The notes: generated by a model from the letters alone, not told the origin. 55,552 nucleotides of DNA from Bradyrhizobium retamae (GCF_001440415.1 NZ_LLYA01000175.1:1-55552), one strand, 5' to 3'; shown: positions 18,201-25,947, counted from the first letter of the stretch. Numbers and translations: made by a program.

Positions 18201-18356
18201 CGCTGTCGTGGCCAATAGCGCGGCCCGCAGCCGCTTGCTGCCGGCGCCCCGCAGCCCGACATAATAATAACGTATACCGAACATGTTCTGCCCCGGCCGG
18301 CAGGGGTCCGCGCGCCTGTCCGGCATCGCAGTCCCCGTTCGGCACGACTCCCCCAC
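12207..18356 (-). CDS. Giant autotransporter (type Va) with 19-residue passenger repeats
   Basis: About 2,049 residues. An N-terminal leader ends at GTPAAAQ. The passenger contains roughly 50 copies of a 19-residue unit (consensus F.x.SSTAGxATITNxGxL) in three blocks. Each block closes with an SGT...AGSIAGxGxxxLG...NN module and an autotransporter-associated beta-strand repeat (LVKxGxGTLTLSGANTYTGG). The last about 280 residues form the outer-membrane beta-barrel, ending VVRYAW, so Trp replaces the common Phe. A likely surface adhesin or biofilm factor. Start choice: a GTG at 18356 with AAGGGGGAG upstream, or an ATG at 18284 that begins a conventional signal peptide (MFGIRYYYVGLRG). A CysCys pair (GICCGND) in block 2 is unusual for this class. 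Confidence 0.9.
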   Translation of the reverse strand: MGESCRTGTAMPDRRADPCRPGQNMFGIRYYYVGLRGAGSKRLRAALLATTALAAVGTPAAAQNATWLAAPGSGDFLTGSNWSTGTVPSGTASFGASNTTSLSIAPTATPTTTIGSLTFNAGAPAYDLTIGQTLVLNGAGIVVNGAGATITTAGAGGTLQFSNSSSAGTATISNGVTTYFYDSSTAGSAAITNIGSIGFEGTSTAANATIDNAGLIDLYHSSTTADATITNRSLLFYYNSSSAGSSTITNTGSLDFRADSTASGATIANSNYMSFSGNSTAGNATITNPGGITFTGSSTGGDATITNTGGITITSLASAGNANVTNAGTLVFDFSGSAGNATIANQSVMVFYRDSTAGTAGITNSSQLRFTDSSSAGGAAITNTGTLSFQSTSSAGTAVITNSGTGSITFDDFSWAAGANIINNGSLNFRASSSASSATIVNHTDIVFDDASTAGGATITSDGRLLFHDTSNAGSAAITNNAGGLVDFSGTIGAAGNNKLTAGSIAGAGTYLLGANELTVGFNNQTTEVSGAISGTGGSLIKTGPGTMTLSAANTYTGGTTVNGGTLQLGTAGSVGTILGAVSVGAGGALELFHTSLSGITSIANAGVTTFYGNLNASSTSITSTGTLNFRNTSSAGSLNINAGYANFFDGSTAGSATITNNQTVTFQNSSLAASATITNNSLLEFKDTATGGSAQITNSDTVNFRDASTAGGATITNNGNLNFFTASSAGSATIGNYNRIDFNANSTAGGATFTNGGYGRTDFYDTSTAGNAQFTTNDSAAVNFRNTSTAGSASITANGGFVQFFGASSAGSASIALNGFVSLNFTDTSSAGHATINLNDPSASVGFYNGSSAGTATINVNAGNLNFFQTSSLGSATLTNNKYTWFADSSSAGSAAIVNNSNNSFLYFTGNASAGSATITNKITTQTWFSDYSTAGTATIINGEYLKFDGHSTAGSAAIITEGNVDFSGTVGVNSDNKVSAGSIAGTGNFFLGNNEITVGSNNLSTEVSGMISGFGICCGNDTGSLVKIGTGTLTLSGANIYGYGTTINGGTLRLGSATGIGSILGAVTVGSGATFDVVNADTSGITGISNSGTTTFRNNTNAGSAAITNPSTLEFSNAASAGSAAITNAGTLEFKDVATAANAQITTTGTTNFRSSSSAGNATLTVNGNFVNFYNMSTAGSATINVGTANLNFRDSSTAGNATIVNNGGLLTWNSATLGNATITNNMGLYLEDSSSASNATITNNAWIYFYYSSTAGTATIVNNHSLNFWSDSSAGSARIANAATGTLEIVNSATLANATVINSGQMSFWGGNFGDVPTAGNATITNNASGTIEFRNSGTAGSATIANNGQMWMTGNSTAGSATITNNNQLTFDTNTTAGSATIINSGNVLFDGNSAPGNAALINMTSGAVFDLSMSTGPNSDNKLAAGSLAGSGTFQLGGKELTVGSNNLSSNVTGVLADGGSGGGTGASLVKVGTGRQTLSGINTYTGATTVDGGTLAVNGSILSSSGVTVNAGGALGGTGIVGNTMIASGGALAPGNSIGTLTVSGNLGFTSGSFYTVEVSPSSADRANVAGTATLTGATVQAVALVPARFRAQTYTILNASGGFGGTQFAGLDVINSFRPGARNPHLTYDANNVYLVLDPGEIILPSGTNANQASVAGGINRAVFGGATPPVAFDVLLNLDGTPLKNALTQISGETATGAQQSTFNVMTMFMGQMTDPFIDGRGDMGASAQGVSSYAADGAARRAAVARDAFAAIPPAVPTSFEQRWNVWAAGFGGSQTSSGNTALGSNGATSRLFGAAAGADYWFSAHTLAGFALAGGGTNFSVVNGGTGRSDLFQAGAFVRHHHGPAYLSAALAYGWQDVTTDRTVTVAGIDRLQARFQANTFAGRVEGGYRFATPWMAVTPYAAGQVTSFQLPAYAESVLSGANTFALSYGAKTVTASRSELGLRTDRAWAVGDAILTLRGRAAWAHDFTPDRAAAATFQTLPGASFVVNGAAQARDAALTTAAAEMKWRNGFSLGATFEGEFSSVTRSYAGKGVVRYAW
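14130..17880 (-). repeat. Tandem 57-bp coding repeats, about 50 copies in three blocks
   Basis: Each unit encodes 19 residues with an S-x-A-G-x-A-x-I-x-N core. Spacing is exactly 19 in most adjacent units (at least the first eleven). I count about 17, 17 and 16 units in the three blocks, read along the gene. The repeats also create long spurious open frames on the plus strand. Confidence 0.9.
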
Positions 18357-18516
18357 ATCAACTCCCCCTTTCCTCTCATTTCGCGCCGGGGACGTCCTGA
18401 AACGGCTGTTGAGACATTCTTAAATTTTTCTGATATTCGGCGTCCTTGTGCGTCTGGGCACATTTTTTCGGTCGATCCGGCACTAAATGGGGACAGTTGC
18501 CGGCGGGAGGGGACGG

Positions 18517-20220
18517 GTGCTGCGTTTTTCTGGTTTCGAGCTCGATTCGGAGCGTGCCGAGTTGCGCGCGCCCGATGGCGCGACGATCAGGCTGCGACCC
18601 AAGACCCTGGAGATACTGCGGCTGCTCGCCGGCAATGCCGGCCGCGTCCTGAGCAAGCAGCAGTTGATGGAAGCCGCCTGGCCGAACGTCCATGTCGGCG
18701 AGGACAGCCTGTTCCAGTGCATCCGCGAAATCCGCACCGCGCTCGGCGACGACAAGCGCCAGGTGGTCCGGGTGATCTCCGGCCGCGGCTACCTGTTCCA
18801 GGCCGAAGTGACGGGGGCCCAAGTGACCGAGGCCGGCGTGACCGAGGTCGCCGCCCCGGCCGCGCCGGAAATTGCGCCCCTCAGCCAGCCCGAGCCGGCC
18901 GCACCAGACACGGCGGTGGCGGTCGCAACCAACAGCGAGCCCGCGAAGCGCTTTTTCGACTTCAGCCGGCGTCGCATCGCGTTCGCTTCTGTCGCGGGGC
19001 TCGCCATCCTGTGCACGGCGGTCGCCGCGTGGATGCTGCGGCCCGGCCTGATCTTTGCGCGCGGGCCGACAAGCATCGCCATGATGCCGATCGCGGATGC
19101 GAGCAACGATCCCCTCGTCGCCCAGATGGCGGCTGAGGTGAGCGGGCGCCTCACCGACGGGCTGGCGAAGATCGAAAACATCCGCGTGCTGGCTCCGGAA
19201 ACGGGTGCAGCGAAGGCCGACTTCGTGGTGAAGGGCGAACTGCAGAAGAGCGAGCAGGCCTGGACGATACGGACGCGCATGACGGAGGCGGCAACCGGCG
19301 AGGTCAAGTGGACCGCGTCCTATTCGGTCGCCCTGACGGATACGGATCTGCCGATGCAGCAGTCCCGGCTTGCGGCGGGTGTCGGTCACGCCCTGGCGGT
19401 GCGCGTCAACGAATTGCTGAATGCCGACGCGTCATCGGCTGCGAAGAGCAAGGTCGTGATCGAACAGGCGACCGCCCATATCAAGCAGACTTCGCCGGAA
19501 CGTTTTCAGGCGGCGCAGGCCATGCTGGAGAAAGCGCTCGCCGAGGACCCCGACAATGTCGAGCTTCAGGTCGCGCTCGCAGCATTGCTGATGCGCGGCG
19601 TGCAGATGGCGTGGCTGAGCGGACCCGAGCGCGAAGCGGCGGAGATCAAGGCCGAGGCGATGCTGCAGCAGACGCTGCGCGCCAGGCCGAATTATATCCC
19701 GGCGCACGAAGCCTATTGCCGCTTCCTCAACGCGACCAACCAGTTCCGCGCTAGCCTCGTGGCTTGCGCAAAAGCCTTGAGCTTCGATCCCTGGAACGGC
19801 ATCGCGCTGTACCATGTCGGCCTTGCGCAGATTCAAACCGGACGCTTCGAGGACGCGCTGGCGACGTTCATGCAGGCGGACCGCTTCGACACCCCGCAGG
19901 TGTCGCGCTGGACCTGGAAGATCGGTGCGGGCTGGGCCAACATGCTGATGGGCCGCGCCGAAGACGCGGTGCCGTGGCTGCTGAAGTCGATCGCAATCAC
20001 ATCCGCCAGCGGACGCACGCATATGCTGCTGGCGGCGGCCTATCAGCAGATGGGCAGGATCGAGGAAGCGAGAGCGGCGATGGACAAGGGCATGGAATTG
20101 CGGCCCGGCTCGACCTATCACAACGTCCCGACGCCCAGGAAGAATTCCAGCCCGATTTATATCGAAGCTACCGAACGGATCATGCAATTAATGGTCGCGG
20201 CCGGCCTGCCGGCGAGTTGA
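18517..20220 (+). CDS. Membrane-anchored winged-helix transcriptional regulator with TPR-like C-terminus (CadC/ToxR-like)
   Basis: The N-terminal about 95 residues are an OmpR/PhoB-type winged helix (LRPKTLEILRLLAGNAGRVL, WPNVHVGEDSLFQCIREI, VISGRGYLF). A linker and one transmembrane helix follow (IAFASVAGLAILCTAVAAWM), then a large periplasmic part with an adenylate-cyclase-associated-like segment and tetratricopeptide-like repeats. The GTG at 18517 is preferred because GGGAGGGGA precedes it and the protein then starts with the usual LRFSGFELD; an ATG at 18487 has no ribosome-binding site. It is divergent from the autotransporter with about 150 bp between them, so it is a good candidate for its regulator (inference). 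Confidence 0.85.
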   Translation: MLRFSGFELDSERAELRAPDGATIRLRPKTLEILRLLAGNAGRVLSKQQLMEAAWPNVHVGEDSLFQCIREIRTALGDDKRQVVRVISGRGYLFQAEVTGAQVTEAGVTEVAAPAAPEIAPLSQPEPAAPDTAVAVATNSEPAKRFFDFSRRRIAFASVAGLAILCTAVAAWMLRPGLIFARGPTSIAMMPIADASNDPLVAQMAAEVSGRLTDGLAKIENIRVLAPETGAAKADFVVKGELQKSEQAWTIRTRMTEAATGEVKWTASYSVALTDTDLPMQQSRLAAGVGHALAVRVNELLNADASSAAKSKVVIEQATAHIKQTSPERFQAAQAMLEKALAEDPDNVELQVALAALLMRGVQMAWLSGPEREAAEIKAEAMLQQTLRARPNYIPAHEAYCRFLNATNQFRASLVACAKALSFDPWNGIALYHVGLAQIQTGRFEDALATFMQADRFDTPQVSRWTWKIGAGWANMLMGRAEDAVPWLLKSIAITSASGRTHMLLAAAYQQMGRIEEARAAMDKGMELRPGSTYHNVPTPRKNSSPIYIEATERIMQLMVAAGLPAS

Positions 20221-20271
20221 GCCCGGGCCGCGTCGGTTTACGCAGTCCGGGTCAGCGCTGGGTCCGCTCGC

Positions 20272-21801
20272 TTATTTCCACTTCGCCAGATAGAACCGCG
20301 GCAGTTCGTCCGGGTACGGCGTGAAATCGAGCTGCTTGGAGTGGCCGTAGGTCGTCACATAGGTGTGCAGCGGCGCCCAGTATGCCTGCTCGGTGATCTT
20401 CTTGATCGCCGCCGAATAGGCCTCCTTGCGCACCTCCGGGTTGATGGATGATCCGCCCTGGAGCAGCCATTTCTGCACCTCGGGATCGCGCGCATAATCG
20501 TCGGCGCCGCCGTCGAAGTAATTCGGCAGAATGGCCGAGACGTCGTTGATCGAATAGCTGCCCCAGCTTCCGAGATACATCCGCAGTTCGCCGGCCTTGG
20601 CGCGCTGGATCAGCGCCGCGGTCTGGAGCTGGTTCAGCTTGGCACGGATGCCGACCGCGTGCAGATAGTTCTGCACCGAGGAGCCCCATTGCGGCAGCAC
20701 GTAGCTGGCAAGCTCGACGTCGAATCCATCGGGATAACCGGCCTCGGCGAGAAGCTGCTTCGCCTTGGCCGGATCGTAGGCGTAAGCCACCGCGGCTTCG
20801 GCGTCGCAGCCGAACTGCGAGGGGAAGCAGGGCGCAGCCGGAACGCGGCTGCCGCCGGTGACGAGCTTGTCGGCGATCGCCTTACGGTCGATCGCGTGCC
20901 AAATCGCCTGCCGCACCTTGAGCTTGGTCAGGGGATTGTCGGCGCCGGTGCGGCCGCCCGCATCCATCGAGAGAAAGCCGATCCGCATCGATTCCTTGCG
21001 CACCGCCTGCAGATGCGGCATCCGGTTCACCGGCTCGAGCTGGTCCGGGTTCATGTTCCAGATCCAGTCGGCGCGGCCGGCGAGCAATTCCGTCATCTCG
21101 GTCCCGGCATCCGGCACGAAGCGCACGCTCATCTTCTTGATCGCAGGCTTACCCTTGGGGCTGCCGGCCCAGTAGCCCTCGAAGCGCTCGAAGTCGATGG
21201 AGACGCCGGGCTCGACCTTCGTCACCTTGTAGGGACCCGCGCCGACCGGCGCCTTGGCGTAACCTTCCGCGCCGACCTTCTCGCGATAGGCCTTGGGATA
21301 GATCGGCAGCACCAGCGCGAAATATTCCAGCGCCGCCGGGTTCGGCCGCTTCAGCTTGACGCGCACCGAAAGGTCACCGGTCTTCTCCGCCTTGTCGATC
21401 CAGTTGTAGTTCGACGGGGTCGAGACGCGGCTCGCCGGATCGGCGACGAGATTGACGGTGTAGACCACGTCATCGGCGGTGAACGCGCTGCCGTCGTGGA
21501 ATTTGACGCCGGACCGCAGCGTGAACTCGATCGTGGTCGGATCCGGCAGCTTCCATTCGGTTGCGAGCAGCGGCTCCAGCTTGAAGGTGTCCGGATTGCG
21601 GTAGACCAGCGCGTCCCAGCCCTGGTGATGCATCACCACGCCGGTGCGCAAATTGTTATAGAAGGGATCGATGTTGGGCAGCGCGTCGCGCATCACGATC
21701 CGCAGCGTGTCGGCGGATTTCTGCGCGGAAGCGGGCAATGCAGCGACACCCGATAGAACCGCCGCCAGAATTGCAACACCGAGCTTTTTTTGCATACGCA
21801 T
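20272..21801 (-). CDS. Peptide/nickel ABC transporter substrate-binding protein (SBP family 5)
   Basis: This 509-residue periplasmic binding protein has a signal peptide ending LPASAQ and the family 5 pattern (DTLRIVMRDALPNIDPFYNN, GVKFHDGSAFTADDVVYTVN, VRQAIWHAIDRKAI). It delivers oligopeptides, nickel or related solutes to the permease encoded upstream. The ATG at 21801 follows AAAAAAGGAGAGCGAT. It is the last gene of the operon, 42 bp after the second ATPase gene, whereas the binding protein more often comes first. It converges on the regulator gene, with a 51-bp gap. Confidence 0.92.
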   Translation of the reverse strand: MRMQKKLGVAILAAVLSGVAALPASAQKSADTLRIVMRDALPNIDPFYNNLRTGVVMHHQGWDALVYRNPDTFKLEPLLATEWKLPDPTTIEFTLRSGVKFHDGSAFTADDVVYTVNLVADPASRVSTPSNYNWIDKAEKTGDLSVRVKLKRPNPAALEYFALVLPIYPKAYREKVGAEGYAKAPVGAGPYKVTKVEPGVSIDFERFEGYWAGSPKGKPAIKKMSVRFVPDAGTEMTELLAGRADWIWNMNPDQLEPVNRMPHLQAVRKESMRIGFLSMDAGGRTGADNPLTKLKVRQAIWHAIDRKAIADKLVTGGSRVPAAPCFPSQFGCDAEAAVAYAYDPAKAKQLLAEAGYPDGFDVELASYVLPQWGSSVQNYLHAVGIRAKLNQLQTAALIQRAKAGELRMYLGSWGSYSINDVSAILPNYFDGGADDYARDPEVQKWLLQGGSSINPEVRKEAYSAAIKKITEQAYWAPLHTYVTTYGHSKQLDFTPYPDELPRFYLAKWK

Positions 21802-21843
21802 ATCGCTCTCCTTTTTTCTATTACAGACGGCGCAAAACACGCC

Positions 21844-22794
21844 CTATGCCAAGTGACATTCTACCATCCCCCGGGGCGCGCGGACCACGGGCTTTGGCGC
21901 CTCATGGCGGCAGCGTTCGACCGCGATGCGGCAGCGCGGGTTGAACCGGCAGCCCGGCGGAATATTGGATGGATCCGGCATGGCGTCGCCGAGGCCGATG
22001 TCCGGCACGCCCTTGCCCGGCTCCGGCGTCAGCACGCTTTCCAGGAGCGCCTGGGTGTAGGGGTGGCGGGGCTTGCGAAACAGCGCGTCGGTTTCGTTGC
22101 GCTCGACGAACCGGCCGAGATACATCACCGCGACTTCGCTCGCGACATGCTCGACGACGGCGAGATTGTGGCTGATGAAAAGATAAGTCAGCCCGAGGTC
22201 GCGGCGCAGGTCGGCCAGGAGATTGAGGATCTGCGCCTGCACCGAGACGTCGAGCGCACTGGTCGGCTCGTCGCAGATCACGATCCGCGGCTCCAGCACC
22301 AATGCGCGGGCAATCGCCGCGCGCTGGCGTTGCCCGCCGGAGAGCTGCGCCGGCATGCGCTCGCCCATCGCGGCCGACAGGCCGACGCGCTCGAGAATAC
22401 CGCCGACCCGGCGCTCGATCTCGCCGCGCGAGAACGTGCCCTGGGCTGCAAGCGGCAGCGCGACGATGTCCTTGATGCGCCGGCGCGGATTGAGCGAGGC
22501 GAACGGATCCTGGAACACCGGCTGGATCAGTCGCGCCCGCGCCTTGCGGTCGAGGTCGAACAGGCGCTTGCCATCGACCAGCACGGTTCCCGCCGTCGGC
22601 TTGAGCAGCCCGAGGATCAGGCGGGCCAGCGTGGACTTGCCGCATCCGGACTCGCCGACGATGCCGAGCACGCTACCGGCTGGCACGCTGAAGGTGACAT
22701 CATCGACCGCGACCACGCGCTTTTCCGCCGACATCAGCCCGGTGTGGACGCGGAATTCGCACCGCAGGTTCTCGACCTCGATCGCGGCGGTCAT
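21844..22794 (-). CDS. Oligopeptide ABC transporter ATPase (DppF/OppF type)
   Basis: This 316-residue ATPase has Walker A GESGCGKST, Q-loop QDPFASLNP, signature LSGGQRQR, Walker B IVICDEPTSALD and switch ISHN. The C-terminal oligopeptide/dipeptide transporter domain has a Cys cluster (GCRFNPRCRIAVERCRHE), the place where Dpp/Opp ATPases bind an Fe-S cluster. It overlaps the preceding ATPase gene by ATGA. It forms a heterodimer with that ATPase on the cytoplasmic face. Confidence 0.93.
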   Translation of the reverse strand: MTAAIEVENLRCEFRVHTGLMSAEKRVVAVDDVTFSVPAGSVLGIVGESGCGKSTLARLILGLLKPTAGTVLVDGKRLFDLDRKARARLIQPVFQDPFASLNPRRRIKDIVALPLAAQGTFSRGEIERRVGGILERVGLSAAMGERMPAQLSGGQRQRAAIARALVLEPRIVICDEPTSALDVSVQAQILNLLADLRRDLGLTYLFISHNLAVVEHVASEVAVMYLGRFVERNETDALFRKPRHPYTQALLESVLTPEPGKGVPDIGLGDAMPDPSNIPPGCRFNPRCRIAVERCRHEAPKPVVRAPRGMVECHLA

Positions 22795-23768
22795 GCGGGT
22801 TGCAGCTCCGCCCAGTCCGGCTCAAGCCGGCAAAGATAATCATGCGCATCGCCCGCCTGACGCCGCGGTATCGCGCGCGCGCAGGTTTCGTCGGCGTGGG
22901 CGCAGCGCGAGCGAAAGGCGCAGCCGGCAAAGCCTGGCCCGATCGCCGGCACGACGCCAGGAATCGAGCCGAGCGGCCGGTCGCGCTGCACGCGGCCGGG
23001 CACCGGCACACAGGACAGAAGACCGCGGGTGTAAGGGTGTTGCGGCGCGCGGAACAGTTCCGCGGTCGGCGCGCGCTCGACCACCTCGCCGGCATACATC
23101 ACCGACACGTGGTCGGCGACGCGCGCGACAATACCGAGGTCATGGGTGATCAGCAGGATCGAGAGGCCGAGTTCGCGCTTGAGATTGGCGAGCAGCCGCA
23201 GGATTTGCGCCTGCACGGTGACGTCGAGCGCGGTGGTCGGCTCGTCGGCGATCAACAGTTCCGGATCGCACATCAGCGCCATCGCGATCATCACGCGCTG
23301 GCGCAGGCCGCCGGAGAGCTGGTGCGGAAACTGGCCGAGCCGCATACCAGGTGCGGTGATGCCGACGCGGCCCATCAGTTCGGCGGCGCGGTCGAGGGCC
23401 GCCGCGCGCGAGCCGCCCTTGTGGCGCGTCATCACCTCCGCCATCTGCGAACCGATGGTGAAGGCCGGATTGAGGCTGGTCATCGGCTCCTGAAAGATCA
23501 TCGCCATGCGGTTGCCGCGCAGGCGCGCCATCTCGCGGTCCGACAGCGATGTGAGGTCGGTACCGGCAAAACGCATCCGTTTCGCCGAACGCTGGCCGCC
23601 GCGGGCGAGCAGGCTCATCACCGCCAGCGCGGTCACCGACTTGCCGCAGCCGGACTCGCCGACCAGGCAATGAGTCTCGCCCCTCTCGACCCGGAACGAG
23701 GCGCCGCGCACCGCCGCGGTGCGGCCGAACGTTACCTGAAGCTCCTCCACGTCCAAGAGCGCACTCAT
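22791..23768 (-). CDS. Oligopeptide ABC transporter ATPase (DppD/OppD type)
   Basis: This 325-residue ATPase has Walker A GESGCGKSV, QEPMTSLNP, signature LSGGLRQR, Walker B LLIADEPTTALD, switch ITHD, and the C-terminal Cys cluster (GCAFRSRCAHADETCARA). The ATG at 23768 overlaps the permease stop (ATGA). The longer open frame upstream is only a shadow of the permease gene. It is a partner of the DppF-like ATPase. Confidence 0.93.
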   Translation of the reverse strand: MSALLDVEELQVTFGRTAAVRGASFRVERGETHCLVGESGCGKSVTALAVMSLLARGGQRSAKRMRFAGTDLTSLSDREMARLRGNRMAMIFQEPMTSLNPAFTIGSQMAEVMTRHKGGSRAAALDRAAELMGRVGITAPGMRLGQFPHQLSGGLRQRVMIAMALMCDPELLIADEPTTALDVTVQAQILRLLANLKRELGLSILLITHDLGIVARVADHVSVMYAGEVVERAPTAELFRAPQHPYTRGLLSCVPVPGRVQRDRPLGSIPGVVPAIGPGFAGCAFRSRCAHADETCARAIPRRQAGDAHDYLCRLEPDWAELQPA

Positions 23769-24646
23769 CGCAGCCGCTCCGCGCCGAGCAGATTGCGCAG
23801 TCCGTCGCCGACCAGATTGATGCCGAGCACCAGAACCGCCAGGGCTACGCCGGGGATCATGATCACCCAGGGCGAAAAGAACATGTAGTCCTTGCCCTCG
23901 GCGATCATCAGCCCCCAGGACGGCAGTGGCGGCGGCACGCCCAACCCCAGGAACGACAGGGCAGCCTCGAGCAGGATGGCCAGCGCCATCTCCAGCGTTG
24001 CCACTACGGCAAGATGGCTCGCGATGTTCGGCAAGATCTCCTTGATCAGGATGTGCGGCATCGAGGCGCCGGCGCACCAGGCCGCGCTGACGTAGTCGTG
24101 GTTGCGTACCTGCATGGTGGTCGCGCGCGCGACGACCGCGAAGCGGTCCCACAACAACAGCCCGAGGGTGGCGACGACGAGCCCAAGGCCCGATCCCATC
24201 AGCCCAACCACCGCAAGCGCGACCAGCACGACAGGGATCGACAATCGCGTCGTGATGGCGAACAGCACGAAATCGTCGACGCGGCCGCCGAAAAACCCGC
24301 CGAGCACGCCGAGCGTGATGCCGATCAGCCCTGACGTGATCACCGTCATGATGCCGATCAGGAGCGAAATGCGCGCGCCATAGACCAATCGCGCGAGGTA
24401 GTCCCGGCCGAGTTGGTCGGTGCCGAGCCAATGGCCCGGCTGGGTGCCCTCCATCCAGAACGGCGGCTTGAGGCGATTGCCGAGGTCCTGGGTGAACGGA
24501 TCCTGCGGCACCAGCGCATTGCCGACGAGCGCGGCAGCCAGGACGATCGCGACGATGGCAATCCCAATCGCAAAGCCGGCGGCGCCGATGCGCGAGCTAC
24601 CTATGCTCGAAGGCTGCGGCGCCTGAATGGCAATCGGCTCGCTCAT
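23765..24646 (-). CDS. Oligopeptide ABC transporter permease (DppC type)
   Basis: This 293-residue inner-membrane permease has an N-terminal DppC-type membrane segment (about residues 20-45), the HWLGTDQLGRDYLARLVYGA motif typical of DppC/OppC, and the EAA loop region (EAALSFLGLGVPPPLPSWG). It starts in an ATGA overlap with the DppB-like gene and ends in one with the DppD-like gene. Confidence 0.93.
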   Translation of the reverse strand: MSEPIAIQAPQPSSIGSSRIGAAGFAIGIAIVAIVLAAALVGNALVPQDPFTQDLGNRLKPPFWMEGTQPGHWLGTDQLGRDYLARLVYGARISLLIGIMTVITSGLIGITLGVLGGFFGGRVDDFVLFAITTRLSIPVVLVALAVVGLMGSGLGLVVATLGLLLWDRFAVVARATTMQVRNHDYVSAAWCAGASMPHILIKEILPNIASHLAVVATLEMALAILLEAALSFLGLGVPPPLPSWGLMIAEGKDYMFFSPWVIMIPGVALAVLVLGINLVGDGLRNLLGAERLR

Positions 24647-25560
24647 CCGGTCCTCAGCCTCGGATCAAGCAGCGCATTGAGGATGTCGGCCAAGAGCGTG
24701 AGGCCGATATAGAACACGGCCAGCACCAGCACCACCGCCTGCACGACGGGGAAATCATTCTTGGCGATGCTCTCCCAGCCGAGATAGCCGACGCCATGCA
24801 GCGCGAACACCGTTTCGATGACGATCGAGCCGCCCAGCATGAAGCCGAGCTGAACCGCGGCGATCGACACCACGGGAATAGCGGCGTTGCGCAGCGCGTG
24901 CTTAAAAATGATGCGCGCCCGCGACAGGCCTTTGGCGCGGGCGGTGCGGATGTAATCGGAGGCCATCGCCTCGATCATGCCGGAGCGCGTCAGCCGCGTC
25001 AGCGCCGGGATCGCGGTGAAGGCAAGCACGATGCCGGGCATCACGAAATGCTGCCAGGTGCCGGTGCCTGAGATGGGCAGGATGCCGAGTTGCAGGCCGA
25101 GCACGATCATCAGAATCAGTGCCAGCCAGAAGCTCGGCACTGCCTGCCCGACCATCGTGAACAGGGTGACGCCGCGGTCGATCCAGGTGTTTTCGCGCAG
25201 CGCCGCCAGGATGCCGAGCGGAAGCGAGATCAGCAAGGCGAGGCTCAGGCCGACCAGGCCGAGCGTCAGCGTGATCGGCAGGCGCTTCTGGATCAGGTTC
25301 GCCACGCTGTCCTTGAAGAAATAGCTTTGGCCGAAGTCGCCGACCATGGCGCGGCCGGTCCAGGCGAAGAACTGGACATAGAGCGGGCGGTCGAGGCCGT
25401 AGGCCTTGCGGATGATTTCGACGTCGGCCTGCGTCGCCTGCGGACCCGCGATCGAAACCGCGAGGTCGCCGGACAGCCGTGTCAGCAGGAATGCAAGCGT
25501 CATGACGGTCAGCGCGACCAGCACACCGAGAGCAAGACGCCGGGCAATCAGACGCAACAT
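24643..25560 (-). CDS. Oligopeptide ABC transporter permease (DppB type)
   Basis: This 305-residue permease begins MLRLIARRLALGVLVALTVM. It has the DppB N-terminal helix and extracytoplasmic segment (LDRPLYVQFFAW) and the EAA-type loop (DYIRTARAKGLSRARIIFKH). The ATG at 25560 with TGGAG upstream is preferred over an upstream frame extension. It is the first gene of the operon and lies about 140 bp downstream of a sigma-54-type promoter. Confidence 0.93.
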   Translation of the reverse strand: MLRLIARRLALGVLVALTVMTLAFLLTRLSGDLAVSIAGPQATQADVEIIRKAYGLDRPLYVQFFAWTGRAMVGDFGQSYFFKDSVANLIQKRLPITLTLGLVGLSLALLISLPLGILAALRENTWIDRGVTLFTMVGQAVPSFWLALILMIVLGLQLGILPISGTGTWQHFVMPGIVLAFTAIPALTRLTRSGMIEAMASDYIRTARAKGLSRARIIFKHALRNAAIPVVSIAAVQLGFMLGGSIVIETVFALHGVGYLGWESIAKNDFPVVQAVVLVLAVFYIGLTLLADILNALLDPRLRTG

Positions 25561-25947
25561 CAACAAACTCCAGCGCCGACGCACACGCATCGTGATCGGC
25601 GAAGCGAGAGCAACGGTGTCACCAAACTATCGTCCCATGCAAGAGCGAGTTGACGATTGCCACGACTTCCCACTGCGCCGACGCCTTGTTGCGATGACTG
25701 CAATGTGTGTGCCATTTGCAGGTTGCAATCTCACGATGAGTGTCTGTTTCGGTGAAGCTTTTGCGTCAAAAGAAATTCAAGCGAATCAATGTCCTTTGGT
25801 GTGGGCCATGCGCGGGCCAAGCGGGACAGAGAAATCCGCCTGCCTCGAAGCCTGCGCCCATTTTTCCGGCGATCCGAGCGGAAATTGTTCTGGGCGCAGC
25901 GCCGGAAGGCAAAGAGTGCGGCCGCCGCTCGATCGGTTGTCATCAGC
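25561..25947. other. Intergenic region upstream of the peptide transporter operon
   Basis: About 390 bp between dadA-like and dppB-like genes, both minus strand. No gene is supported. It contains a sigma-54 promoter match and, just upstream of it, the inverted repeat TTGCA-acc-TGCAA. The gap and promoter indicate that the transporter is transcribed separately from the flavoenzyme gene. Confidence 0.7.
25699..25714 (-). promoter_or_regulatory. Sigma-54 (RpoN) promoter for the peptide transporter operon
   Basis: The minus strand reads TGGCAC-ACACA-TTGCA. The GG and GC doublets are separated by exactly 10 bp, the invariant RpoN -24/-12 spacing. It points to dppB, with an expected transcript start near 25688 and a leader of about 130 nt. 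Nitrogen-type or other enhancer-dependent control is inferred. Confidence 0.7.

Noticed and set aside
12207..18356. Tandem repeats as a CRISPR array
   Set aside because: Units of 57 bp are contiguous coding sequence with no spacers and vary at the codon level.
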